Source of the DNA: CAZWDL01 sp964632995
GTDB lineage: Bacteria; Bacteroidota; Bacteroidia; Chitinophagales; Saprospiraceae
Assembly (NCBI GenBank): GCA_964632995.1
Contig: CAZWDL010000055.1
Coordinates: 1-46,215, forward strand
Reading direction: 5' to 3'
DNA length: 46,215 bases
Positions 8,319 through 17,224 of this stretch are shown in pieces. Both the position numbers and the translations under genes were made by a program. How positions within the stretch are numbered: the stretch's first letter is position 1; each line of letters opens with the position of its first letter. The notes beneath the pieces are model-generated. The model did not search any database. It saw only the letters and a list, made by a program, of their open reading frames with translations, and was not told the origin of the DNA.

Positions 8319-9353
8319 ATGAAACATAACCCGACTCTTACCCTCGGTTCCGGGGGACTGCCTTTCTGCTTTCTGATCCTTTTGACCGGGAGCCTGGCTA
8401 CCTCCTGTTCTACCGAAGTGGAACTCGAAGGTCCCTGGAAAGATATTCCCGTTGTTTACGGGTTTTTGGCCCTTCAGGATACGGCCCATTATATTCGCGT
8501 AGAAAAGGCTTTTTTGCCGGCAGACGGCGATGCGCGTGAGGTGGCGCAGCTGCCGGACTCCCTGTATTACGATAAGGCTTCGGTGCAGCTGGAAAAAATT
8601 GAAACCGGTGAGCTGTTCGACCTGCGGCGAGTAGACGGCAACCGCGAAGGGTACCCCAGAGACGAAGGGCTTTTCGCCCGGTCGCCTAATTATTTGTATA
8701 AAATCAGGGCAGCGGCGATTCAGCTGGAAGGCGGAGAACCGGTCCGCCTGCGGATCAACCGCGGCGAATCCCTGCCGCTGGTCACGGCGGAAACCAGGGT
8801 GTTGTCTGAGCTAATTCCCCGCTCTACCAGTCCGGGCAGTCCAATTAATATGGCTTACGACCGCCAGATAAATTTTGCCTGGTCGGCCGGTCCGGAAGCT
8901 GAAATATTTGACGTTCGCTTACAGATCCACTACCTGGAATCCAAACCAGGGGCGCCCGCCGAGCTGGAGCCGCAGGTAGTAGAGTGGGTGCTGGATGAGC
9001 AGCTTCGCCGCTCGGATGATGCGGAGCGCGTTTCCATTTCCATACCGGGAGAAGATTTCTACATCTTCCTGTCCGAAAATATTCCTCTGCGCTCCGGCGT
9101 CATCCGGGTATTTGATCGCATCGACCTGGTTATTGCCGGCGCCGGCGAAGAATTAGTGGAACTGCTCCGGGTGAACAGCGCCAATTTGGGGCTGAGCAGT
9201 TTTCAATCGGTACCGGAATACAGCAATCTGTCAGAAGGTCGCGGCATTTTTTCTTCCCGTGCCTTCGCCGTTCGTCCGGGGATGACCTTGCGCAACGAAT
9301 CGCTCGATTCTTTGCGTGACGGAATTCATACCGCTGCGTTGAACTTTCGTTGA
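8319..9353 (+). CDS. Putative lipoprotein of unknown function
   Basis: The 344-aa protein has a signal peptide ending in the lipobox A-T-S-C30, so it should be a lipoprotein. The remainder is soluble and beta-rich. It starts with a segment (PVVYGFLALQDTAHYIRVEKAFLP) like those of Bacteroidota lipoproteins of the DUF4249 type, but I cannot place it in a family with confidence. No catalytic motif stands out. It is divergent from panB by 96 nt and is followed by a 210-nt control region for dnaK, so it seems to be a single-gene unit. A short hairpin with four T (9381-9398) may end its transcript. Confidence 0.7.
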   Translation: MKHNPTLTLGSGGLPFCFLILLTGSLATSCSTEVELEGPWKDIPVVYGFLALQDTAHYIRVEKAFLPADGDAREVAQLPDSLYYDKASVQLEKIETGELFDLRRVDGNREGYPRDEGLFARSPNYLYKIRAAAIQLEGGEPVRLRINRGESLPLVTAETRVLSELIPRSTSPGSPINMAYDRQINFAWSAGPEAEIFDVRLQIHYLESKPGAPAELEPQVVEWVLDEQLRRSDDAERVSISIPGEDFYIFLSENIPLRSGVIRVFDRIDLVIAGAGEELVELLRVNSANLGLSSFQSVPEYSNLSEGRGIFSSRAFAVRPGMTLRNESLDSLRDGIHTAALNFR

Positions 9354-9397
9354 TTGTTCTACTTAAAAGAATAGAAAATCCGGCAAAGCTGCCGTTT

Positions 9398-9475
9398 TGT
9401 CAGGTCTGTGGGGCCGGTGTCAAATACTTGTCAGGCGCCACCCGGATTTTTGTCACCAAAACGGAAGAATTGACA
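9398..9475 (+). promoter_or_regulatory. Phased TGTCA array upstream of the dnaK promoter
   Basis: Five TGTCA/TGACA pentamers lie in 78 bp, starting at 9398, 9418, 9429, 9451 (all TGTCA) and 9471 (TGACA). The steps of 20, 11, 22 and 20 bp are close to whole helical turns (2, 1, 2, 2), so all would face the same side of the DNA. The last copy ends 24 bp before a sigma54-like promoter. This placement fits activator sites (UAS) for a sigma54 enhancer-binding protein. The identity of the regulator is unknown and the array is an inference from spacing. Confidence 0.5.
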
Positions 9476-9498
9476 CACATATGCGGGTCGTTTCCGGT

Positions 9499-9514
9499 TG
9501 GCATGACCCTTGCA
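9499..9514 (+). promoter_or_regulatory. Sigma54-type -24/-12 promoter for dnaK
   Basis: The 16-bp sequence TGGCATGACCCTTGCA matches the RpoN consensus TGGCAC-N5-TTGCA with one change, and has the required GG-N10-GC spacing. Transcription would start about 12 nt after the GC, near 9525, giving a leader of about 40 nt before the dnaK ATG at 9565. No heat-shock CIRCE inverted repeat is seen. Control of a main chaperone gene by sigma54 is unusual, though sigma54 control of heat-shock genes is known in some deltaproteobacteria. Confidence 0.65.
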
Positions 9515-9564
9515 GCTAAGAAAGCACACAACATTGATTGATCATCTAAAAATGAAAATAACAT

Positions 9565-11481
9565 ATGGGTAAAATTATAGGGATTGACTTAGGTACTACG
9601 AACTCTTGCGTAGCCGTGATGGAGGGCAACGAGCCCGTTGTCATTCCCAACGACGAAGGTAGAAGAACAACGCCCTCGGTCGTTGCATTCATGGACAACG
9701 GAGAGCGCAAGATCGGTGACCCGGCCAAACGGCAGGCGATCACCAATCCGAAGCGCACCATTTCGTCCATCAAGCGTTTCATGGGACATCGTTACCAGGA
9801 AGTCAAAGACGAAGTTGACATGACTTCGTATAAATTGGTAAAAGGAGAAAATGATACGATTCGCGTCGACATCGACGGACGCAAATATACGCCCCAGGAG
9901 ATTTCGGCTATGATTCTGCAAAAGATGAAAAAAGTGGCGGAAGATTTTCTGGGCCAGGAAGTGACGGAAGCCGTGGTAACGGTTCCGGCTTACTTCAATG
10001 ACTCCCAGCGTCAGGCCACTAAAGAGGCAGGGGAAGTCGCCGGTCTTAAGGTGCGTCGTATTATCAATGAGCCGACAGCCGCCGCACTGGCTTACGGTCT
10101 CGATAAGCGCACCGAGGATCAGACCATCGCCGTATATGACCTTGGCGGTGGTACCTTCGATATCTCCATTCTGGAACTGGGCGAAGGTGTCTTTGAAGTA
10201 AAATCCACCAATGGGGATACCCACCTCGGTGGTGACGACTTTGACCGCGTAATCATCGACTTCCTGGCAGAAACGTTTAAGGATCAGGAAGGCATCGACC
10301 TGCGCAAGGACCCGATGGCCCTGCAGCGTCTGAAGGACGCCGCTGAAAAAGCGAAAGTGGAGCTGTCGTCCTCGACAGAAACGGAAGTCAACCTGCCGTA
10401 CATTACGGCCGTTGACGGCGTGCCGAAACACCTGGTTGTCAAACTGAGCCGTTCGAAGTTCGAACAGCTGGCCGACAAACTGGTAGAGCGCACGCTGGAG
10501 CCTTGCCGCCTCGCCCTGAAAGATGCCGGACTAAGCAAGGAAGATATCGACGAAGTTATTCTCGTCGGTGGTTCTACGCGTATTCCGCGCATTCAGGAAG
10601 CGGTAGAGAAGTTCTTTGACAAGAAGCCGAACAAAAGCGTTAACCCGGATGAGGTAGTGGCCATCGGTGCTGCTATTCAGGGTGGCGTACTCAGCGGAGA
10701 TGTCAAGGACGTACTGCTGCTCGACGTGACGCCGCTGTCACTGGGTATCGAAACTATGGGCGGTGTCTACGATGTCATCATCGAGGCTAACTCGACGATT
10801 CCGACCAAAAAGTCGAAAATTTACTCGACGGCTGCCGACAACCAGCCTTCCGTGGAGATTCATGTGCTGCAGGGCGAACGCCCCATGGCTAAGGATAACC
10901 GCACAGTCGGTAAATTCATCCTCGATGATATCCCGCCGGCGCCCCGCGGCGTACCGCAGGTCGAAGTAACCTTCGATATCGACGCCAACGGCATGCTCAA
11001 TGTATCGGCCAAAGACAAAGGCACGGGTAAAGAGCAATCGATTCGTATCGAAGCTTCCACCGGCCTGTCCGATGAAGAGATCAAGCGCATGAAAGCAGAA
11101 GCGGAAGCCAATGCCGAGCAGGACCGCGAGCAGCGCGAACGCGTCGAAAAACTCAACACAGCTGATTCTCTGATCTTCCAGACCGAGAAGCAACTCAAAG
11201 AGTATGGTGATAAACTGCCCGCCGATAAGAAAGGCGCCATCGAAACGGCCCTCAACGAGCTGAAAGAGGCGCACAAGTCTGAGGACTTTGATAAAATCGA
11301 CTCGGCTACGCAAACGCTCAACGACGCCTGGCAGGCTGCCAGTCAGGAAATGTACCAGGCTGCTCAGCAAGCCGGTGGTGAAACCGCCGGCGCCGAAGGC
11401 GCCGCCGAAGAAGGCGGAGCCGGTGAAGGCGAGGACGTCACCGATGTCGAATTCGAAGAAGTCGACGAGGACAAGAAGTAA
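9565..11481 (+). CDS. dnaK: Hsp70 chaperone DnaK
   Basis: DnaK is the cytosolic ATP-dependent chaperone that works with DnaJ and GrpE. The 638-aa protein is full length. It has the nucleotide-binding signatures IIGIDLGTTNSCVAVMEG at the start, IAVYDLGGGTFDISILELG near residue 190 and VILVGGSTRIPRIQ near residue 335. A substrate-binding domain (about 385-505) and a helical lid follow, ending in a Gly/Ala/Glu-rich tail with the conserved C-terminal DVEFEEVDEDKK. Neither dnaJ nor grpE is adjacent, so it is a single-gene unit, closed by a strong terminator at 11574-11605. The upstream region carries a sigma54-like promoter and an activator-site-like array. Confidence 0.98.
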   Translation: MGKIIGIDLGTTNSCVAVMEGNEPVVIPNDEGRRTTPSVVAFMDNGERKIGDPAKRQAITNPKRTISSIKRFMGHRYQEVKDEVDMTSYKLVKGENDTIRVDIDGRKYTPQEISAMILQKMKKVAEDFLGQEVTEAVVTVPAYFNDSQRQATKEAGEVAGLKVRRIINEPTAAALAYGLDKRTEDQTIAVYDLGGGTFDISILELGEGVFEVKSTNGDTHLGGDDFDRVIIDFLAETFKDQEGIDLRKDPMALQRLKDAAEKAKVELSSSTETEVNLPYITAVDGVPKHLVVKLSRSKFEQLADKLVERTLEPCRLALKDAGLSKEDIDEVILVGGSTRIPRIQEAVEKFFDKKPNKSVNPDEVVAIGAAIQGGVLSGDVKDVLLLDVTPLSLGIETMGGVYDVIIEANSTIPTKKSKIYSTAADNQPSVEIHVLQGERPMAKDNRTVGKFILDDIPPAPRGVPQVEVTFDIDANGMLNVSAKDKGTGKEQSIRIEASTGLSDEEIKRMKAEAEANAEQDREQRERVEKLNTADSLIFQTEKQLKEYGDKLPADKKGAIETALNELKEAHKSEDFDKIDSATQTLNDAWQAASQEMYQAAQQAGGETAGAEGAAEEGGAGEGEDVTDVEFEEVDEDKK

Positions 11482-11486
11482 TTCGA

Positions 11487-11514
11487 AGTGGGAAGTCGGA
11501 AGTGGGAAGTCGGA
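11487..11514. repeat. 14-bp tandem duplication
   Basis: The unit agtgggaagtcgga occurs twice head to tail at 11487-11500 and 11501-11514, directly after the dnaK stop codon. Repeats of this gtgggaagtcggaag style are common in intergenic DNA of several Bacteroidota. No function is evident. Confidence 0.7.
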
Positions 11515-11573
11515 AAAGACGCTCACCTGCGATGATAACACATTGAAATTACTTTAAGAGAATAAATAAAAGC

Positions 11574-11605
11574 CCCTCTGGGAATATCCCGGAGGGTTTT
11601 TTTTT
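11574..11605 (+). terminator. Intrinsic terminator after dnaK
   Basis: A 9-bp stem, ccctctggg (11574-11582) with cccggaggg (11588-11596, one G-U pair), has a 5-nt loop and is followed by nine T. It lies 93 nt after the dnaK stop codon on the plus strand. Confidence 0.88.
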
Positions 11606-11689
11606 GGTCATGGAGGTCATGGGGAGTCACCCTGAACTTTCGGATTTTCCAAGAACCTTTATCCCGTGGAATAGTCGTTTTACGAATTC

Positions 11690-11966
11690 CATGGAGTTTA
11701 CCCGTCCCGACGAAGGAGTGTTGATTACCCATAAGTTCGGTTTGGCTACTTCTTCTGTTCATTATTCATCTGCTCTTCTGTTTTTCGGTTCTGAATGTCT
11801 ATAAAAAGGTGAAAACTTTTAAAAACAGGCCGGAACCGCAGAATCCCGCTTTTTTACGAAAAAAAGCGGGAAACAGAAGAACCGCAAAACCGCAGAAGTT
11901 CGGACCCGACCAAAGATATGGGTAATCAATACTCTCGGCGAAGGAGGGACGGGCAAACACTCAAGA
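11690..11966. repeat. Long imperfect palindrome between dnaK and the S46 peptidase gene
   Basis: The left arm (11694-11740, containing acccgtcccgacgaaggagt and gattacccata) is close to the reverse complement of the right arm (11909-11962, containing atgggtaatcaatac and gaaggagggacggg). The centre holds cttctgttc / gaaccgcagaa type repeats, and a perfect 12-bp hairpin (tcccgctttttt, 11844-11855, with its complement at 11860-11871). The right half is the same repeat type as the copy at 1-124. It fills the space between the dnaK terminator and the stop codon of the minus-strand peptidase gene. No gene is seen. Confidence 0.65.
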
Positions 11967-11967
11967 A

Positions 11968-14133
11968 CTATCCCTTCGGATGAACGAGTTCCATTTCTTC
12001 GATCAGGTGTTTGGCGCCGCCCAGCTTATCGACGATGAAGAGCACGTAGCGGATGTCCACCATGATATTGCGGCAGATAGAGGCATCGTAGTGCAGGTCG
12101 CTCATGACGCCTTCCCAGGCGCGGTCGAAGTTGAGGCCGACCAGATTGCCGTAGGCGTCGATGGCGGGACTGCCAGAATTACCGCCGGTGGTGTGATTAG
12201 TGCCGATGAAGCAGACCGGCATCTTGCCGGCTTCGCCATAGGGGCCGTAGTCCTTCTTATCATACAGTTCCTGTAATTTAACCGGCACGTCAAACTCGTA
12301 GTCGCCGGGTACGTATTTTTCCATTACGCCATCCAGGTAGGTTTGCGTCTCGTAGCGCACGGCATCGCGCGCTTGATAGCCTTTGACTTTGCCGTAGGTA
12401 ATCCGCAGGGTACTGTTGGCGTCGGGATAAAAGCGTTGTTCAGGGAATACCTCCATCAGGGCTTTCATATAGGTGCGTTGCAACAGCTGAATTTCCTCTT
12501 CGAGGGCATTGTATTTCGGAACGACCAGCCCTTCATTTTGCTCCACCATATGCCGGGCTAGATCATAGGCCACATCTTCCCTGACCTTTTCAAGCGCCCC
12601 GGCGAGGTCTTCTTCCATAGCCCCGATCAACTGATCCGGATGGGCGAGCATGGACTTGATGAAGAGGTCTTTGGCCAGTTTGTTATAGTCTTTGCCGGCC
12701 AGGTTGATCTGCTCTACGGCGTAGGGAGAAATAAAATCGGGATCCAGCTTTTGGAAATACAGTTCCATCTGTTCCGCCAGCACTTGTTGATCGATTTCCG
12801 CACGGTAATCTGCGTAGTATTCTTTAAAGTACTGTACGAGTTGATCCTTCCGGTCGGCGAGCATACCGATGCCGCTGCTTTCGTACATGCGTACAAAGCG
12901 GTGCAAGGTGTTGGCCAGGCGGAACAGTTCTACGTTGCGACCGGCGATCTCGTTGACATATTCCCGGTTGAGCGCGTAGGGCTGCAGTTCGCGGTAGAGT
13001 TGTTCGAGCCTCGGCAGCAACTGTCCGTACTGTTCTTTCCATTCTGCTTTTTCATTGACCCGCTGCTGGAATTCGGCTTCCATGATCCGCTTTTTGTTCA
13101 AGGCGTCCGTTCGTTCGATTCCCTGGATTTCTCCGATCCAGCGCTTCCAGGAGTTGGCCAGGCTCGACTGTTTGGAGGCGTATTGCAGGCGCACTTTAGG
13201 ATCGGCTTTCATGGCGGCGTCCATGATAGCGAGGGTGCGGTCGCGTACGCCGATGCGGGCGGGATTGAGCACATCCACCGTCATTTCCACGGCTGCGGCG
13301 GGCAGGTATTGACTGGTGCGCCCGGGGAAGCCAAAGACCAGGGTGAAGTCGTCCTCTTCCACACCGTCGAGCGAAATGGGAAGCGAGTGACGAGGCTGAT
13401 AGGGCACGTTGTCGGGCGAATATTCGGCCGGCTTGTTATCCTTATCTGCATAAATCCGGAACAGGGAGAAGTCGCCGGTATGGCGGGGCCAGACCCAGTT
13501 GTCGGTATCGGCGCCGAACTTGCCGATGGCGTTGGGGGGGGCGCCGACGAGCCGCACGTCGCGATAAGTCTCGGTGACGAACATGAAGTACTGGTTGCCG
13601 TGGTAGAAAGCGCGCACCATGACTTCCTGGTAGGATTCCCGTTCGGCGGCTTCCTTGATCTTATTGATATTCTGATCAATTCGGGACTGCCGCAGTTTTT
13701 CCGGTAAATCGGCGGTGATGTCTTCCAGCGCCGCTTCCGTGACATCTTCTATACGTACGATGAAGGTGACGAACAAGCCGGGGTTGGGGAATTCAGCGCT
13801 TTTCTCGGCGGCCCAAAAACCGTTTTCCAGGTAATTGTTTTCCAGCGTAGAGTGGGAGCGTATAGATCCCATACCGCAGTGGTGGTTGGTAAGCACCAGT
13901 CCCTGATCGGAAATGACCTCGCCGGTGCAAAAGCCGCCGAAGTGGACGATGGCGTCTTTCAGACTGCCCTGATTGACGGAGTAGATGTCCTCAGCGGTCA
14001 TTTTCATGCCCATCTCCTGCATCTCCGTCTCGTTGAGCTGGGCCAGGAGCAGTGGTAGCCACATCCCTTCGGTGGCCAGCAAAGCGCTATGGAAGACAAC
14101 GGTGAATAGAAGGATCAATAGTCGTTTTAGCAT
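11968..14133 (-). CDS. S46 family dipeptidyl peptidase, DPP11-like (Asp/Glu specific)
   Basis: The 721-aa exported protein has a signal peptide (residues 1-20) and the S46 fold. H85 lies in LTNHHCG, an aspartate in the WPRHTGDFSLFRIYAD region, and the nucleophile S653 in GGNSGSP. The family removes dipeptides from peptide N termini in the periplasm. Specificity is set by the residue 18 positions after the serine: Gly in DPP7 (hydrophobic P1), Arg in DPP11 (acidic P1). Here it is R671 in NFDRAWEG, so DPP11 activity is predicted. Length and residue numbers almost match Porphyromonas DPP11. It stands alone between a palindrome and a divergent small gene. Confidence 0.93.
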   Translation of the reverse strand: MLKRLLILLFTVVFHSALLATEGMWLPLLLAQLNETEMQEMGMKMTAEDIYSVNQGSLKDAIVHFGGFCTGEVISDQGLVLTNHHCGMGSIRSHSTLENNYLENGFWAAEKSAEFPNPGLFVTFIVRIEDVTEAALEDITADLPEKLRQSRIDQNINKIKEAAERESYQEVMVRAFYHGNQYFMFVTETYRDVRLVGAPPNAIGKFGADTDNWVWPRHTGDFSLFRIYADKDNKPAEYSPDNVPYQPRHSLPISLDGVEEDDFTLVFGFPGRTSQYLPAAAVEMTVDVLNPARIGVRDRTLAIMDAAMKADPKVRLQYASKQSSLANSWKRWIGEIQGIERTDALNKKRIMEAEFQQRVNEKAEWKEQYGQLLPRLEQLYRELQPYALNREYVNEIAGRNVELFRLANTLHRFVRMYESSGIGMLADRKDQLVQYFKEYYADYRAEIDQQVLAEQMELYFQKLDPDFISPYAVEQINLAGKDYNKLAKDLFIKSMLAHPDQLIGAMEEDLAGALEKVREDVAYDLARHMVEQNEGLVVPKYNALEEEIQLLQRTYMKALMEVFPEQRFYPDANSTLRITYGKVKGYQARDAVRYETQTYLDGVMEKYVPGDYEFDVPVKLQELYDKKDYGPYGEAGKMPVCFIGTNHTTGGNSGSPAIDAYGNLVGLNFDRAWEGVMSDLHYDASICRNIMVDIRYVLFIVDKLGGAKHLIEEMELVHPKG

Positions 14134-14244
14134 CCGTCTTAAATTTTTTATCCAGAAATTGATTTTGCGATGAAGATAATAGAAATTGAGCGTAGGGTAG
14201 GAGCTACCTTGTTAAATTTTCCGTCCGGAATAAATTTTCTGAAA

Positions 14245-14526
14245 ATGAAAACGAAGGATTTTTTACTCCTGGTTTTACTCTTCTTCTTCCTCAGCGCCTG
14301 CACCGCCGAACCGCAACAGGTGGAATCCTGCGTTCAGGGAGAGCCGGCCGGTTTTTTCATGGGTATATGGCACGGCGTTATTGCGCCAATCACCTTCATC
14401 CTTTCCATTTTCTTTGAAAGCATTGAGGTCTATGCCAAAAACAATACCGGCGGGTGGTATGACCTCGGTTTTCTGATCGGTGTCGGCGCTTTCAGTGGAG
14501 GGGCTGGAAGGGCGTCACGGAAATAG
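14245..14526 (+). CDS. Small conserved membrane lipoprotein
   Basis: This 93-aa protein is taken to start at the ATG before MKTKDFLLLVLLFF; 25 upstream in-frame codons do not resemble coding sequence. It has a lipobox L-S-A-C, then a short spacer with one more cysteine, a segment with FFMGIWHGVIAPITFILSIFF that looks like a membrane helix, and GGWYDLGFLIGVGAFSGGAG. The GxWHGxIxPxTFIxS pattern recurs in small proteins of many bacteria, as far as I recall, without a known function. It is transcribed away from the S46 peptidase gene and converges on the TonB receptor gene, 34 nt apart. Confidence 0.7.
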   Translation: MKTKDFLLLVLLFFFLSACTAEPQQVESCVQGEPAGFFMGIWHGVIAPITFILSIFFESIEVYAKNNTGGWYDLGFLIGVGAFSGGAGRASRK

Positions 14527-14560
14527 AAAACCGGGTGGGTTGGTATAGAAGTAATCCGGA

Positions 14561-17083
14561 TTAAAACTCCTTATCCCCAAACTCACTTTTAATGAGGTTC
14601 ATCTTTTTTGAGGGTTGGTTGAGTTGATAACTGAGCCCCAGCATGACGATGTCGACTTCGTAAATGTAGTTGGTCGTGGTATAAAAATTATCTCGATTTG
14701 TGGTGATGCGCTGCTCGTTGGATTCCAGCAAACCCATATCGATATTCAGCCATTGCAGGTTCAGGGCCAGGCGATCGCTGAGGAATGTTTTGCGCAGGGT
14801 CAGGCTGGGGTTGTAAAAGCGCGAATCCACGCCCTGGGCGGTCACCCGTTCGGATAAGTAATTGAAGGCGGCCTGCAGGTCGAGCGTGGGAAGGATAGAG
14901 AAATTGGCGTTGGCGTTGATGGAATAGATCCAGTTGGAGGCATTGATCGCATCTTCAAATAAGGTTCCCTTAATCCGGTAGTTGTACACATTGCCGCCGA
15001 GATACAAGCGCCACCACCTGGCAGGATAAAGCGTTGCACCCAGTTCCATGCCGATGGCATGAGCGACGCCGGCGTTGGTGTAAATGCGGTTGAGGATGGT
15101 ATCGTTGTAAATGGTATTGACGCGGTTGATGACATTGTCGACCCGCCGGTAATACCCGGTGGCGAAAAAGGTATTGTCGTTCCAGTTTTTCACCGTGCCG
15201 ATTTCCCACACATCAACGTATTCGGGAAGCAGCTCCGCATCGCCCTGTTCGAGTGTTTCCGAGTGTTCCCGCTCCGGGAAAGGGGTCATTTTGAAGGTGG
15301 TGGTGCGTTCGATGCGCCGGCTGTAGCCGGCTTTCAGGAATAATCCCTCATTCAGGGTATATTGGATATTGACCGTGGGAAACAGGTTGAATTGATTTAG
15401 CAGGTAATTGGTGTCAGGGCGTTCGATAGCGACCTGCCGGTCGAAGTATTCCAGGCGCAGGCCGGCCGTGTACTGCAATTTTTTCTTTTCTCCCGACATC
15501 TGGGTATAGACCGAGTGGATACGCCGGTCGAGCTGTATACCATTAGTAAATTCGGGGTTGACCTCCCATTTATTGGAGTCAAAGTTCCGATCCAGGTAGA
15601 TGAAATCACCGGGGTGAGACAGGGAGCGAAACAGGTAGCCGCTTTCCCAGGTTACCTCGCCCAGGGAGCGGGCATAGTCGGCCTGAATCCGGAAGCCGTC
15701 GAGCGGATTATCATTGTCGTTGAACTGCAATTGCAGGGTGTCGGTAATACTGGGCCAGGCCAGGTTGATGTTGTCGGTAGGGCCTCCGAGAATAGTATGC
15801 TCATAGAGGCCGGAGACTTTGAGCGTTGACTGATCCTTGAAAGTTAAGCTGTAGTCCAACGCTCCGATTAGAAAATCACCCCGGCGAACCCGCAGATTTT
15901 CGTTGAAATAGGTGAGGGAGTCTACGCGCTGTCCTCCGGTAAAAACCTGACCAGTTTGCTGAAAAAGATCCCAGTACGCTTCCGGACCCTGAAAAAGAGA
16001 TTCATCAACCCGGCTGCGCTGCTGGTAATCGTAGAGGATGTCGGCGGTCCGGTATTGCGTACGCTTGCCGGCGTAAAAGCTGGCCCCCAGGCTGTGCTGC
16101 GAACTGGGTGTAAAAACGGCGGAAAAGCGTCCCGAGTAGTTCTCCCGGTCAAAGCTGCGTTCGCCATCCGAGGGGAATTCGGTGAGCACCCCGTCAATAT
16201 AGGTGTTGACATACCCTACCCGACGGCCCGAAATATCATCGCGGCGGTAATCGGCGCCCAGGGAAAGGTCCCAGCTTCCTTTTTTGTAATTCAGGGTCAG
16301 GTCGGCTCCGTAGCGGCGGGCCGGTTCTGTGTTGTCATAGGATTCTATACTTGGCAGGCCGGCCCTGACATTGGTGTTGAGAAAAAAGCCATCCAGCGCG
16401 CTTTTTTTGGTTTTGATGTTGATAATTCCCGCTTTGCCGTCCGGATCGTATTTCGCCGAGGGCGCCGTGATGATTTCAATATCCTCGATGGCGTTGGCGG
16501 GGATCTGACTGAGGATGACTGCCGGATCGGTCTGCACCGGGTTGCCATTGATCATAAGGATGAATCCGCCGGCTCCACGAACCGTGATTTCACCTAGGGC
16601 ATTGACAGAAACTACCGGGAGGTTGCGAAAGACGTCGGTTCCGGTACCACCGCGGGCAGCTTCGAATTGCTCTGCCTTATATACTTGCTTATCCAGCTTA
16701 TGCAGCGTCCTTCTTTCCCGGCCGACGACCTCCACTTCGCTGAGGATGGCTGTGTTCAATCCCAGGCTAATGACCCCCAGGTCGGTATTTTTTTCATTGC
16801 TGAAAACCGGCGAGTAATAAGTGTCATATCCCATAAATTGTACCGTAAGGTAGACCTCCAAAACAACGTCGTTATCCAAGGTGAAACGACCGTTTTCGCC
16901 GGTCACTGTTCCGGTGAGTAAAGTGGAATCCTGAGACCTGTAGAGCGCGATGCTGGCGTATTCGATCGGCTCCCCGGATTCCTGGTCGATCACGCGGCCA
17001 AAGATTCCGGTATTAGGCTGGGCTTGTAAATTTATTGTTGAAAAAATTAATGACAGGGGAATCAGGAGATGAAATCGCTTCAA
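14561..17083 (-). CDS. TonB-dependent outer-membrane receptor (OMP_b-brl_3 type)
   Basis: The 840-aa protein has a signal peptide (1-22), a carboxypeptidase-regulatory-like beta-sandwich (about 25-105: GRVIDQESGEPIEYASIAL), a plug (about 120-230, with RNLPVVSVN, VRGAGGFILMING and IEDIEIITAPSAKYD), and a long beta-barrel to the C terminus. This is the layout of the outer-membrane beta-barrel family 3 receptors common in Bacteroidota. No SusD partner is adjacent, so glycan uptake by a SusCD pair is not supported and the ligand is unknown. The gene for an AraC-type regulator ends 141 nt upstream on the same strand and is a natural candidate for control. Confidence 0.9.
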   Translation of the reverse strand: MKRFHLLIPLSLIFSTINLQAQPNTGIFGRVIDQESGEPIEYASIALYRSQDSTLLTGTVTGENGRFTLDNDVVLEVYLTVQFMGYDTYYSPVFSNEKNTDLGVISLGLNTAILSEVEVVGRERRTLHKLDKQVYKAEQFEAARGGTGTDVFRNLPVVSVNALGEITVRGAGGFILMINGNPVQTDPAVILSQIPANAIEDIEIITAPSAKYDPDGKAGIINIKTKKSALDGFFLNTNVRAGLPSIESYDNTEPARRYGADLTLNYKKGSWDLSLGADYRRDDISGRRVGYVNTYIDGVLTEFPSDGERSFDRENYSGRFSAVFTPSSQHSLGASFYAGKRTQYRTADILYDYQQRSRVDESLFQGPEAYWDLFQQTGQVFTGGQRVDSLTYFNENLRVRRGDFLIGALDYSLTFKDQSTLKVSGLYEHTILGGPTDNINLAWPSITDTLQLQFNDNDNPLDGFRIQADYARSLGEVTWESGYLFRSLSHPGDFIYLDRNFDSNKWEVNPEFTNGIQLDRRIHSVYTQMSGEKKKLQYTAGLRLEYFDRQVAIERPDTNYLLNQFNLFPTVNIQYTLNEGLFLKAGYSRRIERTTTFKMTPFPEREHSETLEQGDAELLPEYVDVWEIGTVKNWNDNTFFATGYYRRVDNVINRVNTIYNDTILNRIYTNAGVAHAIGMELGATLYPARWWRLYLGGNVYNYRIKGTLFEDAINASNWIYSINANANFSILPTLDLQAAFNYLSERVTAQGVDSRFYNPSLTLRKTFLSDRLALNLQWLNIDMGLLESNEQRITTNRDNFYTTTNYIYEVDIVMLGLSYQLNQPSKKMNLIKSEFGDKEF

Positions 17084-17224
17084 GGTTCCGGTGCTTTTAA
17101 TAGGATTAAAAAAAACTGACTATTTGGCTGAGGGAACGAAAATGTTGAAGATCACAGGTGATCAAACCACAAAGTTACCTTCCGGAAATGGAGCGGGATG
17201 GGAAATTCGAATCCAATGATGGTA

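Noticed and set aside
12640..13707. 355-codon open frame on the plus strand
   Set aside because: It is the antisense shadow of the S46 peptidase gene, whose catalytic motifs and length are complete. The translation has no family features.
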